Below, in pieces: positions 9,472-20,914 of a DNA stretch of 64,000 nucleotides. The stretch covers positions 124,001 to 188,000 of the forward strand of contig NC_063276.1 of assembly GCF_910591885.1 (NCBI RefSeq). Reading direction: 5' to 3'. Origin of the DNA: Bombus terrestris. Taxonomy: Eukaryota; Arthropoda; Insecta; Hymenoptera; Apidae. The translations under genes and the position numbers were made by a program. A model generated the notes under the pieces. That model saw only the letters and a list, made by a program, of their open reading frames with translations, was not told the origin of the DNA and made no database searches. Positions within the stretch are counted from its first letter, which is position 1, and each line of letters begins with the position of its first letter.

Positions 9472-9527
9472 GTCCAGTGTAGAATATCCAAAACTCTTTT
9501 CGCGTTTTTTGGTGATCTACACTGGAC
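9472..9527 (+). repeat. Hybrid hairpin (variant left arm, main-type right arm)
   Basis: The left arm has the variant GTAGAATATCC but the right arm is the main type GGTGATCTACAC, and the loop side has AAAACTC instead of AAAATTC. It looks like a crossover or conversion between the two hairpin types within the 56 bp. Confidence 0.85.
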
Positions 9528-10133
9528 CAACGGTGTCCCACGGTGTCCCACGATGTCCCACGGTGTCCCACGGTGTCCCACGGTGTCCCACGATGTCCAA
9601 CGGTGTCCCACGATGTCCCACGATGTCCCACGATGTCCCACGATGTCCCACGGTGTCCCACGGTGTCCCACGGTGCAGTCCAGTGTAGATTATCCAAAAT
9701 TCTTTTCGCGTTTTTTGGTGATCTACACTGGACCAACGGTGTCCCGCGGTGTCCCGCGGTGTCCCACGATGTCAAACGGTGTCCTACGGTGTCCAACGGT
9801 GTCCCACGATGTCCAACGGTGTCCCACGTTGTCCCACGTTGTCCCACGTTGTCCCACGTTGTCCCACGTTGTCCCACGCTGTCCCACGTTGTCCCACGTT
9901 GTCCCACGTTGTCCCACGTTGTCCCACGTTGTCCCACGTTGTCCCACGGTGTCCAACGGTGTCCCACGATGTCCAACGGTGTCCCACGATGTCCAACGGT
10001 GTCCCACGATGTCCAACGGTGTCCCACAATGTCCAACGGTGTCCCACGATGTCCAACGGTGTCCCACGATGTCCAACGGTGTCCCACGATGTCCCACGAT
10101 GTCCCACGGTGTCCAATGTCGTCCCACGTTGCA

Positions 10134-10189
10134 GTCCAGTTTAGATTATCCAAAATTCTCTTCGTGGCTTTTCGTAATCCAAAATGGAC
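10134..10189 (+). repeat. Terminal divergent hairpin, unit 1
   Basis: Closes array 1. It has the same 56-nt length and layout as the internal hairpins but a different stem: GTCCAGTTTAGATTA pairs with TAATCCAAAATGGAC with two mismatches (G-A at pair 6, A-C at pair 10). At pair 8 the G-C of the internal type is T-A here, a change on both arms that keeps pairing. At pair 14, T-A replaces a T-G wobble. Confidence 0.92.
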
Positions 10190-10217
10190 TGTATTAGCGT
10201 GATTCTGAGCTTGGTAT

Positions 10218-10332
10218 CGAATTATTGTGCAATGTTTGTACTTATCAATGTAGTCGTTTTCTGAAAATTAATCAACTGATTAATCTGCGAAAACAATTAC
10301 ATCGATCGGTACAAACATTGTACAATAATTCG
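10218..10332 (+). repeat. 115-bp inverted repeat, unit 1
   Basis: The outer arms CGAATTATTGTGCAATG...GTAC (24 nt) and the matching right arm pair with only one G-T wobble. After a 2-nt internal loop, a second stem (ATCAATGTA...GTTTTC with GAAAAC...TACATCGAT) pairs with few mismatches. Inside it ATTAATC pairs with GATTAAT around AACT. Most of the 115 bp is base-paired, forming a long rod-like foldback 28 bp after the terminal hairpin. It has no flanking target-site duplication or transposon terminus that I recognise. Its inner part is homologous to the 49-bp stem-loop of the short units. Confidence 0.93.
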
Positions 10333-10404
10333 CAACCGTACTGACAACATTCGGTATCAATGGTACTTATGTCTAACTTGGAACCACAGAAAGGAAATGA
10401 AAGT

Positions 10405-10575
10405 ACTGACACTGTATATACAATTTAGAGTTTTGCAAAAGAGACATACGACTCGTTGTACTAAACTTATGAAGATATCGAAAAGTTATATACTCCAACG
10501 TGACCGCGATATGCTTCTTTTAAAAATGGGAAAACGGGAAGAAGCCTGAACAATCAGACGATCGAAGAAAAATCA
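10405..10575 (+). repeat. Decayed second copy of the leader, unit 1
   Basis: Aligns with about 4880-5085: CTGACACTGTATATACAATT versus TTGACACTGCATACACAATT; ATATCGAAAAGTTATA versus ATATCGAAAAATTATA; and TTAAAAATGGGAAAACGGGA versus TTAAAAATGGGAAACTAAGA, followed by AGAAGCCTGAACAATCAGA. No decamers follow it. Copies lie at the same place in units 2-4 (about 20987, 34099 and 53473). It implies that an earlier unit had leader plus array where the large unit now has only a leader relic. Confidence 0.85.
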
Positions 10576-11348
10576 TTTGGGCATCTAGCATACATATTTA
10601 ATATGCTATGAAATGTTCATATATGTAACTGAAACGTATTTTCTGTAAATTGATAAATCTGAAACAAACTCATTTACTGGATTTGGTATATGGAAGAAAC
10701 AGACATCTTTAAAACGAGAACATTTTATGAAACATTTTATGAAAAATAAACTATTAATAATGGTCAATTATAGATCAAATTACTATTGATTGAATTTTAG
10801 CAAATATAGAGAATCACGTGTATCTTTTAATCGAAACTAGGGTTACGTTGGAAACAAGAATTTTAAGTAATTGAATTTAAACTGAATTAAAAATCGAAAA
10901 GTTCATTTGGAATAACTAAGATGAGAGAAACCCCGGTTATTATACAATCACTTGCTTTATCTTTTAACTTTTAACAGTATCTGTTATTTTCTACAACCAC
11001 ATAGTGATTTGCAACATAATAAACCGAAAGGTATGTGCATAAGTCATTTTTTGCAGAATTTTTGCTACAAACGTGACGATGTCTTTGTTTTGTGACGAAA
11101 CTTTTGTTTCGTGCAAATGAAATTCGAATATTTATAAAATTCTACATTACTGTTAAAAGATTGAAGTGAAAATATCGCGGTCGAAAAAATTCTAAAAGTT
11201 ATGGTTCTAAGAACGAACAATCACCGGCACTAATTCCAATTGCAATGAATTAAATTTTAAAAAATATTTCAAGCCTTCATAGCAACATTAAGATATTTCA
11301 TTATAATACTTTGTTGCGCATGAAATCGCTCACAATTTCATACATGTA
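10576..11348 (+). other. AT-rich unit tail, nothing recognised
   Basis: Invariant 3' tail of the large unit, before the (TA)n. No gene, no internal repeat of note. The same tail occurs in units 2, 3 and 4 and is absent from units 5 and 6. Confidence 0.8.
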
Positions 11349-11375
11349 AATATATATATATATATATATATATAT
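11349..11375 (+). repeat. (TA)n microsatellite, end of unit 1
   Basis: About 26 bp of TA dinucleotides, between CATGTAAA and TTATACATTCG. This is the unit junction. Confidence 0.95.
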
Positions 11376-12381
11376 TATACATTCGTAATAAAGTTCTGTA
11401 TTTTAGCAGTCATGGTAACGTTAACGCTGACAAAGGAATATGTCTTATAGCAGTATTTTCAGTAATAAACGTAGTAATAAGGGGCGCATTAATAAGGGGC
11501 GCTGAAAAAGAAACAAAGCAGTAGCCAGAAGGGCTACTAAAATTCAATCGTCTTCCACTCTATATAAACCCGATCAACACGTCGAGAGTGGAACTGAATA
11601 TTATTGTTTCGCAACGCTAATTTACTACTAATATTTATGAAGCAGAAAATTCTCAAAATCAAACGCGACGAGTGCTTCGTTATATCTGCAATATCAATTA
11701 ATCTACTATTAAAAAGAAAAAGAAAGAAAAATCTGAAAATTCCCGATATCTGATACGCAACGCTAATAAGTATAAATCTACGCACTCGTATTTAAGCAAT
11801 ACGCAACACTAATAGCGAGAGATCGCAGTGCAACCATTTAGGAGGTTGCGGATGAACGATCACACTTGTACAGCTCTTTAGGCTGTACATGTGATCCAGG
11901 AGCAGTGTCCGACAAATGCAGTCGGAGGGTTTGGGCAGTTTGTGAACGCAACTCTACTTAACAAAACGCGAGCATTCATTATCGCAACGCTAATAGGAAA
12001 AATAAGTAGAACTCGCGATGGAACAATGTCGCAACGCTAATTCTTAAAGTGAATTTAATGAAAATTACTATTTACTATTTGAAAAAGCTACTTTAAATAT
12101 CCTAGTATTGCAACTTAAACAGAAAAACAGAAAAAATTCTAAAAATTGCAAAAGACAATCGCGATATCGTAATTCGCAACTCTAAAACAAACGCGATTAT
12201 CATTTTATCGCAACTCTAATTCAAACCGTAATCATTCTCTCGCCACACTAATGAAAAATAGCAATATTATTTCGTAACTCTAATACAACCCGTAATTAAC
12301 TTGTCGAAACACTAATAAGAAAAATCGCGATTTGCCCAATGGGACGATGGACCGATATATACATCGGCCAAAAAAACAAAG

Positions 12382-12421
<40 letters not shown>

Positions 12422-15400
12422 ATACTAAAATCGAGCATAGTGACAAAGTAGTAACAATAATGACTTCCCATGCTCTGGATGACCCAGAGGATGGGGAGCC
12501 ATTAGTAGTTGCCCTCTTGAGTGGCAGTTTGCCGGGCCTCTTCAGCATATAGCCTCTTCTTTCTTCGGGCGCAATGCCCGCTGAAACTTAAATCTAAGCT
12601 CGAGACTTCTAAATCGCAAACAAAAAAAAAAAACTTATAAAATAAAAATATAAACCGCGGAAGCTGATGGAAGTGCATATGGACTGACCAACGATCACAA
12701 CAGTGATCGTTGCTCACTCGCATGTGCGTGCTCGAGCAATAAACGTTCGTTTCGAGACCATTCGCGACCGCGACCGCGAAATTCGAAAAATCGAAAGGCA
12801 AAACCAGAGACGAGTGCATGCTCTACTCGTGCCAGTTTCACCGTCGATTTTTCAAATTAGATTGCCAGAAACAGGTTGGTCACACGAAAACGAGCCTACC
12901 CGACTAGAGACTGTGCCAACCTGCCCGGCCCTACCTACTTATAATTAACAGACATACCAGAAAGTATACTACCTATCCTACCTAACGCTATATTTAAAAA
13001 ATGGCAAAACATGCACACCAACACACTCACTCCACGGTTCTCACACATACCACCCGGGCGCAAAGGTCCTACACTAGAGAGGACGTCCCGGGACGCCTCC
13101 GACACCCGAGCTTAATACAACATTCACACTCTAAGGTACGTACCTTTTTCCTGAAATCGACTGACGAAGGCTAGTGACCATTGCGTAATACGTGATAAAA
13201 CACGTTTGAGAAAATTATATTTTTAAAATAGATATAAGTAAACTTGGAATTATAATTGCGATTGATAGCGATATTAAGAGTATGAGTACACTTAGTCGCG
13301 TGGATGATATTATCAGAAATTCTAATTGTATCGAGACGTAAATTGAATCGATATATGTCTCGACATTTTTAATATTTCAAGTTTTAAGGAATGAGAAAAA
13401 GCGACGCAATTCCACGACCTAACAACACACACACACATAATGTGGAAAATACGTCGTGCACGATACACTAACGCATGGTCAGTCGCTGAGAAATTATTAC
13501 ATTACTTAATTCTAGGTCATCGTGCCCAATGTCTTTCTCCCATTCAAGTAGCACCTGGGCACGTGAATGAGATCCTGACAATGGGCACGGAAAGGGTTAA
13601 ACCTGAAAATCCTGATCTAAAAAGATGATTAGTTTGTGTAATTTTTATTTAACGGACTAACGTTCTTTGAGTTTATATTTTACTACTTTGCATCTGATTA
13701 AATTTACTTTATTAATTTAATAGTAACTAAGTAACTCTACTTTATTAATTTAATAAATTAGAACAAAATTTTAATATTTCGAAAAAAGTAGCGTTAGTAG
13801 AAAAAGACTGAGACTCATGCAAATAGAATTATTGACTCTAAATATATTACTAAGAAATAAATAATCTCAGGCGATCTCTTTATCAAAGCATATACTCGAA
13901 AGTGCAGAAGCAGTGTTCAAAATTATTGCTTTGATTAAAAAATCTGCCTGTCGCGAAGTGTCTTCTTGCACGTAAAATTTTGCACATTTTTGTACGGAAA
14001 AAAAGGAATTTTGACTCATATTTTAAATTCTAACCGAAATGAAATAAACGATCGTGACTTAATATTGTCACGATTAATTCATTACTTAAGATCAAGTATA
14101 TGTATGTCATACAGGTATATTCGTGTAGATATTTGCCATTTGCAAATATTCATACAAAATATTAACATGCACATTTATAAATAACACGAATATATTCTCG
14201 AGTGTATATGTTTAACCTAATTATTAAAAAACTAATTATTATAATCGCGATGTGCGAGAAGACCTATCCTAAACTAATAAATTTCAAAAAATGAGTGTTA
14301 CTACTCACGGGTATAAGAAATACCCGCGGTCACTATGCTCGCAAAAAAATTCTACGTAATACAACCGATCACCCGTGCCGATTCGGACCTTTCATCCTAC
14401 GACATGATTGAGTGACCGGAGGAACAGAAATGCATGCGACTCACCGTTCGAAGCGGAGAAACAAAGGACGTATCGTGGATGCTGCGCCACCCCAGCGAAT
14501 ATCATCAGGAACTGTGTAGGGTCCAGTGGTGGAAATGGAGATTGCGAAAAATCTGTTACAGAACAAAACACGATGAGTGATTGCTGATTATTTAAAAAGT
14601 TGGAGATAATGAAAAATGAAAGTTTATTAACTTTAGTAACTTTGGTAATAATAAAGATTGAAATTCTAATAAACTTTGATAAGTGTAAAAACTGAAACTC
14701 TAATATGAAAGTTTAAAATCTAAAAATTAAGAATCTAAAGATTTCTGAAATATGTTAGTCATTTGTTACATAATTCGGTATTAAGATTTTAATAATTATT
14801 TTATTTTAATGAAAGAATAACCTGAGAAAATGCTAATCTCCTAAATTTTCAATCAAATTGTATTTCTTAATTGATAGTGATCAAAGAAAAATATACAGAA
14901 TATACATAATTGAAGTACAATGTGTAAAGATAATTACATTTTTGGCTTTTTAGCCACTGTTAAAACATTCCCAAAGAAGACGAAGGAGTTGAAGCAGTGA
15001 TATATCTATAACAAAACATAAGATATCATTAATATCGTTAATATATAATAACAAACTTGAAACTTTAGCAATAATAAAGACTAAACTCTAATAAATATGT
15101 AAATTGGAAATCTAATATAAAAATTTGAGAACAAATATTCAGTGATTTTTTATGAGTATCAGACAGTTTTATTGTACTTTAATGTTAAGACTTTAAGACT
15201 TTATTTCAATTAAAAAGGACATTTACAGCTTTCTAAATCATCGATCATTTTTATTTTGTAATTAACGACATTTCAAACAAAATATACTAAATAGAACAAA
15301 TTGAAATACAATATATAAAACTACTTACATTCTTGAGTTCCAGGAGAGGCTTTATCCTCTTGAGGGAGGCACTGACTCTAATACCGAAAACGAATATTCG

Positions 15401-16652
15401 AAACAATAAATATAAAAAAAAAAAAAAATAAAAGACTACGTTACCACGACCGCTTAAATTATGATCGACGAACAAGGACTCTAATATCGCGTACAAATTT
15501 AATTGATAAAATTTTATTACTTTCGCGTGTGATTATTTGATCGAATTTAATCAAAAATATCGTGATTTTAAAAAATTGAAAAGAAACTATTGCGTAGCAA
15601 ACACTGACTCTACAACCGCATTGCGCGCGGTCACAAATATTTCCTGAAAATAAAGCAGTTTAGGGGCAGAGTGGGGTGGGGGGGTGGAAAAGAAGCGAAA
15701 CGTTGTTTCGATAATTTTCTCCTTTTTCCTATTGAACGTTTATTTAGAAAATACTGCTATTTCTTTACACTTAAAAATTATTATTAAGAAATTGGAACAA
15801 GTATGAAACTATAAGTTGAAAATTGTGAGATATTTCTCGATAGCGAACAAATGCTTACGAATACCGTGAATGCAATGCAATCGTTTTCAAGAATTATACT
15901 GTTCGCAATTAGAATATATACTGCGAATTTTCGTTATTGGAATACGAAATATACATTGCACTAATACACTATAGTCGCGTGTTATAAATATTGGAAAATA
16001 TTTGCAAGAATTCAAAAGTTCACCACTAAATATGTTTAAAGAATACTTGTTTCGAGGTATTTGAATCTAACTGTTACTATGTTGCAAGTTTATGACGTTA
16101 ACTGTAGCAAATTCACGTAATACAACAAAAAAAAATTGAATTCTATAAGTGAATTATTGAGATATAACTCAATTTGAAACAATAAAATAACTTATTAAAA
16201 ATTCGTTTGAAATAAGAGAATGATCTCATATATCGGAAATAGAACAATAATTTATTTAACCGAACCTATTGACACTGCATACACAATTTCGTGTTCTGAA
16301 AAAGGGGCATTTGAGTCATTGTTCTAAACTGTATCACATTCTATTTTCGCGGCTCAAAACTTTTGAATATATCGAAAAATTATAAACCCTAACAGGACCG
16401 CAATAATTTTCTCTTAAAAATGGGAAACTAAGAAGAAGCCCGAACAAACAGATAATGAAAGAAAAATCGCGGCGCGAATTCGTTCGTTCGCGATCTTTCC
16501 AAAGAATCAATGCACTTACGCAACGAACTCCCGTGCACAAAATAACCACAAGATTCAATGCAAAAAAAGAATCGATTTTTATACTAGATTCCAAGTCAGA
16601 TAAGTACCATTATACAGAATGGGCTCAGAATGGATTTGAGAGACAAGACATA

Positions 16653-19600
16653 TCCCACGTTGTCCCACGTTGTCCCACGTTGTCCCGCGTTGTCCCACGG
16701 TGTCCCACGGTGTCCCACGGTGTCCCACGGTGTCCCACGGTGTCCCACGGTGTCCCACGGTGTCCCACGTTGTCCCACGTTGTCCAACGGTGTCCCACGG
16801 TGTCCCACGGTGTCCAACGGTGTCCCACATTGTCCCACGTTGTCCCGCGTTGTCCCACGTTGTCCCACGGTGTTCCACGGTGTCCCACGGTGTCCCGCGG
16901 TGTCCCACGATGTCCCACGATGTCCAACGGTGTCCCACGATGTCCCACGATGTCCCACGGTGTCCCACGGTGTCCCACGGTGCAGTCCAGTGTAGATTAT
17001 CCAAAATTCTTTTCGCGTTTTTTGGTGATCTACACTGGACCAACGGTGTCCCACGGTGTCCCACGGTGTCCCACGGTGTCCCACGGTGTCCCACGGTGTC
17101 CCACGGTGTCCCACGGTGTCCCACGATGTCCAACCGTGTCCCACGGTGTCCCACTGTGCAGTCCAGTGTAGATTATCCAAAATTCTTTTCGCGTTTTTTG
17201 GTGATCTACACTGGACCAACGGTGTCCCACGGTGTCCCACGATGTCCCACGGTATTCCACGGTGTCCCACGATGTCCCACGGTGTCCCACGGTGTCCCAC
17301 GGTGTCCCACGGTGCAGTCCAGTGTAGATTATCCAAAATTCTTTTCGCGTTTTTTGGTGATCTACACTGGAACAACGGTGTCCCACGGTGTCCCACGATG
17401 TCCCACGGTGTAGTCCAGTGTAGAATATCCAAAATTCTTTTCGCGTTTTTGGAAATCTACACTGGACCAACGGTGTCCCACGGTGTCCCACGGTGTCCCA
17501 CGGTGTCCCACGGTGTCCCACGATGTCCAACGGTGTCCCACGGTGCAGTCCAGTGTAGATTATCCAAAATTCTTTTCGCGTTTTTTGGTGATCTACACTG
17601 GACCAACGGTGTCCCACGGTGTCCCACGGTGTCCCACGGTGTCCCACGGTGTCCCACGGTGTCCCACGGTGTCCCACGGTGTCCCACGATGTCCAACGGT
17701 GTCCCACGGCGTCCCACGGTGCAGTCCAGTGTAGATTATCCAAAATTCTTTTCGCGTTTTTTGGAGATCTACACTGGACCAACGGTGTCCCACGGTGTCC
17801 CGCGGTGTCCCACGGTGTCCCACGGTGTCCCACGGTGTCCAACGGTGTCCCACGATGTCCCACGCTGCAGTCCACTGTAGATTATCCAAAATTCTTTCCG
17901 CGTTTTTTGGTGATCTACACTGGACCAACGGTGTCTCACGGTGTCCCACGGTGTCCCACGGTGTCCCACGGTGCAGTCCAGTGTAGATTATCCAAAATTC
18001 TTTTCGCGTTTTTTGGTGATCTACACTGGACCAACGGTGTCCCACGGTGTCCCACGATGTCCCACGGTGTCCAACGGTGTCCCACGATGTCCCACGGTGC
18101 AGTCCACTGTAGATTATCCAAAATTCTTTCCGCGTTTTTTGGTGATCTACACTGGACCAACGGTGTCTCACGGTGTCCCACGGTGTCCCACGGTGTCCCA
18201 CGGTGCAGTCCAGTGTAGATTATCCAAAATTCTTTTCGCGTTTTTTGGTGATCTACACTGGACCAACGGTGTCCCACGGTGTCCCACGATGTCCCACGAT
18301 GTCCAACGGTGTCCCACGATGTCGAACGGTGTCCCACGATGTCCCACGATGTCCCACGGTGTCCCACGGTGTCCCACGGTGCAGTCCAGTGTAGATTATC
18401 CAAAATTCTTTCCGCGTTTTTTGGTGATCTACACTGGACCAACGGTGTCTCACGGTGTCCAACGGTGTCCCACGGTGTCCCACGGTGCAGTCCAGTGTAG
18501 ATTATCCAAAATTCTTTTCGCGTTTTTTGGTGATCTACACTGGACCAACGGTGTCCCACGGTGTCCCACGATGTCCCACGATGTCCAACGGTGTCTCACG
18601 ATGTCCAACGGTGTCCCACGGTGTCCAACGGTGTCCCACGATGTCCCACGATGTCCAACGGTGTCCCACGGTGTCCCACGGTGTCCCACGATGTCCCACG
18701 GTGTCCCACGATGTCCCACGGTGTCCCACGGTGTCCCACGGTGCAGTCCAGTGTAGATTATCCAAAATTCTTTTCGCGTTTTTTGGTGATCTACACTGGA
18801 CCAACGGTGTCCCACGGTGTCCCACGGTGTCCCACGGTGTCCCACGGTGTCCCACGATGTCCCACGGTGTCCCACGATGTCCCACGGTGTCCCACGGTGT
18901 CCCACGGTGCACTCCAGTGTAGATTATCCAAAATTCTTTTCGCGTTTTTTGGTGATCTACACTGGACCAACGGTGTCTCACGGTGTCCCACGGTGTCCCA
19001 CGGTGTCCCACGGTGCAGTCCAGTGTAGATTATCCAAAATTCTTTTCGCGTTTTTTGGTGATCTACACTGGACCAACGGTGTCCCACGGTGTCCCACGAT
19101 GTCCCACGATGTCCAACGGTGTCTCACGATGTCCAACGGTGTCCCACGGTGTCCAACGGTGTCCCACGATGTCCCACGATGTCCCACGGTGTCCCACGGT
19201 GTCCCACGATGTCCCACGGTGTCCCACGATGTCCCACGGTGTTCCACGATGTCCAACGGTGTCCCACGGTGCAGTCCAGTGTAGATTATCCAAAATTCTT
19301 CTCGCGTTTTTTGGTGATCTACACTGGACCAACGGTGTCCCACGGTGTCCCACGATGTCCCACGGTGTCCCACGGTGTCCCACGATGTCCCACGGTGTCC
19401 CACGATGTCCCACGGTGTCCCACGGTGCAGTCCAGTGTAGATTATCCAAAATTCTTTTCGCGTTTTTTGGTGATCTACACTGGACCAACGTTGTCCCGCG
19501 GTGTCCCGCGGTGTCTCACGATGTCCAACGGTGTCCCACGGTGTCCCACGATGTCCCACGGTGTCCCACGGTGTCCCACGATGTCCCACGGTGTCCCACG

Positions 19601-20712
19601 ATGTCCCACGGTGTCCCACGGTGTCCCACGGTGCAGTCCAGTGTAGAACATCCAAAATTCTTTTCGCGTTTTTTGGTGATCTACACTGGACCAACGGTGT
19701 CCCACGGTGTCCCACGATGTCCCACGGTGTCCCACGGTGTCCCACGATGTCCCACGGTGTCCCACGTTGTCCCACGGTGTCCCACGGTGCAGTCCAGTGT
19801 AGATTATCCAAAATTCTTTTCGCGTTTTTTGGTGATCTACACTGGACCAACGGTGTCCCACGGTGTCCCACGATGTCCCACGGTGTCCCACGGTGTCCCA
19901 CGATGTCCAACGGTGTCCCACGGTGCAGTCCAGTGTAGATTATCCAAAATTCTTTTCGCGTTTTTTGGTGATCTACACTGGACCAACGGTGTCCCACGGT
20001 GTCCCACGATGTCCCAAGATGTCCCACGATGTCCAACGGTGTCCCACGGTGCAGTCCAGTGTAGATTATCCAAAATTCTTTTCGCGTTTTTTGGTGATCT
20101 ACACTGGACCAACGGTGTCCCACGGTGTCCCACGATGTCCCACGGTGTCCCACGGTGTCCCACGGTGTCCCACGATGTCCAACGGTGTCCCACGATGTCC
20201 CACGATGTCCCACGATGTCCCACGATGTCCCACGGTGTCCCACGGTGTCCCACGGTGCAGTCCAGTGTAGATTATCCAAAATTCTTTTCGCGTTTTTTGG
20301 TGATCTACACTGGACCAACGGTGTCCCGCGGTGTCCCGCGGTGTCCCACGATGTCAAACGGTGTCCTACGGTGTCCAACGGTGTCCCACGATGTCCAACG
20401 GTGTCCCACGTTGTCCCACGTTGTCCCACGTTGTCCCACGTTGTCCCACGCTGTCCCACGTTGTCCCACGTTGTCCCACGTTGTCCCACGTTGTCCCACG
20501 TTGTCCCACGTTGTCCCACGTTGTCCCACGGTGTCCAACGGTGTCCCACGATGTCCAACGGTGTCCCACGATGTCCAACGGTGTCCCACGATGTCCAACG
20601 GTGTCCCACAATGTCCAACGGTGTCCCACGATGTCCAACGGTGTCCCACGATGTCCAACGGTGTCCCACGATGTCCCACGATGTCCCACGGTGTCCAATG
20701 TCGTCCCACGTT
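16653..20712 (+). repeat. Decamer/hairpin array 2 (4.1 kb)
   Basis: Same 10-bp repeat and inserted hairpins as array 1, with about 22 internal hairpins by eye. Both edges match array 1 closely and the interior differs by block gains and losses. In the 12-decamer TTG run near the 3' edge (20400-20530) the single CTG-type decamer is the fifth, whereas in array 1 it is the sixth, a one-decamer shift consistent with slippage or unequal exchange. Confidence 0.98.
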
Positions 20713-20715
20713 GCA

Positions 20716-20771
20716 GTCCAGTTTAGATTATCCAAAATTCTCTTCGTGGCTTTTCGTAATCCAAAATGGAC
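20716..20771 (+). repeat. Terminal divergent hairpin, unit 2
   Basis: Same sequence and position as the array-1 terminal hairpin: directly after the last decamer and 28 bp before the long inverted repeat. Confidence 0.92.
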
Positions 20772-20799
20772 TGTATTAGCGTGATTCTGAGCTTGGTAT

Positions 20800-20914
20800 C
20801 GAATTATTGTGCAATGTTTGTACTTATCAATGTAGTCGTTTTCTGAAAATTAATCAACTGATTAATCTGCGAAAACAATTACATCGATCGGTACAAACAT
20901 TGTACAATAATTCG
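20800..20914 (+). repeat. 115-bp inverted repeat, unit 2
   Basis: Same foldback as in unit 1, at the same distance from the terminal hairpin. Confidence 0.93.

Larger units (their letters stand above)
5268..10130 (+). repeat. Decamer/hairpin array 1 (4.9 kb)
   Basis: Tandem 10-bp repeat with consensus TCCCACGGTG; common variants are TCCCACGATG, TCCCACGTTG and TCCAACGGTG. By eye, 26 copies of a 56-nt hairpin are set into it at irregular intervals. Spot-checked hairpin-to-hairpin distances are 56 plus a multiple of 10, so the decamer phase carries across each insertion. The 5' edge is rich in TTG-type decamers. The 3' edge has a run of 12 TTG-type decamers (9821-9940, one of them CTG), then alternating ATG-type and CAA-type decamers. 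Each decamer carries one CpG and no stop in any of six frames, which explains the long open frames seen here. Confidence 0.98.
1..11382 (+). repeat. Macrosatellite unit 1 (complete, 11.4 kb)
   Basis: First of four complete head-to-tail units. The same first bases (TCGTAATAAAGTTCTG) recur at 11383, 21979, 35111 and 54463. Order inside the unit: motif and stem-loop cluster (93-934), CTA microsatellite, GC-richer palindrome segment (about 1075-1760), AT-rich DNA, small ORFs at 2055 and 3049, two degenerate ~430 bp tandem repeats (3236-3995), G-rich tract (4278-4302), pre-array leader (4874-5267), decamer/hairpin array (5268-10130), terminal hairpin (10134-10189), 115-bp inverted repeat (10218-10332), a decayed second leader (10405-10575), AT-rich tail and (TA)n. 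Outside the array the units are almost identical base for base, so homogenisation is recent or continuing. Strand is given as written; no transcription is shown. Confidence 0.97.

Noticed and set aside
8165..10197. Long open frames of 200-670 codons on both strands (CPTVSHGVPR and HRGTPWDTVG peptides)
   Set aside because: A 10-bp stop-free repeat is open in three frames on each strand and gives the same decapeptide in each. Overlapping frames on both strands with equal length show it is arithmetic, not coding.
10218..10332. The 115-bp foldback as a MITE
   Set aside because: No target-site duplication or known terminal motif, fixed position in every unit, and a homologous stem-loop with different sequence in short units. 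A structural element fits better.
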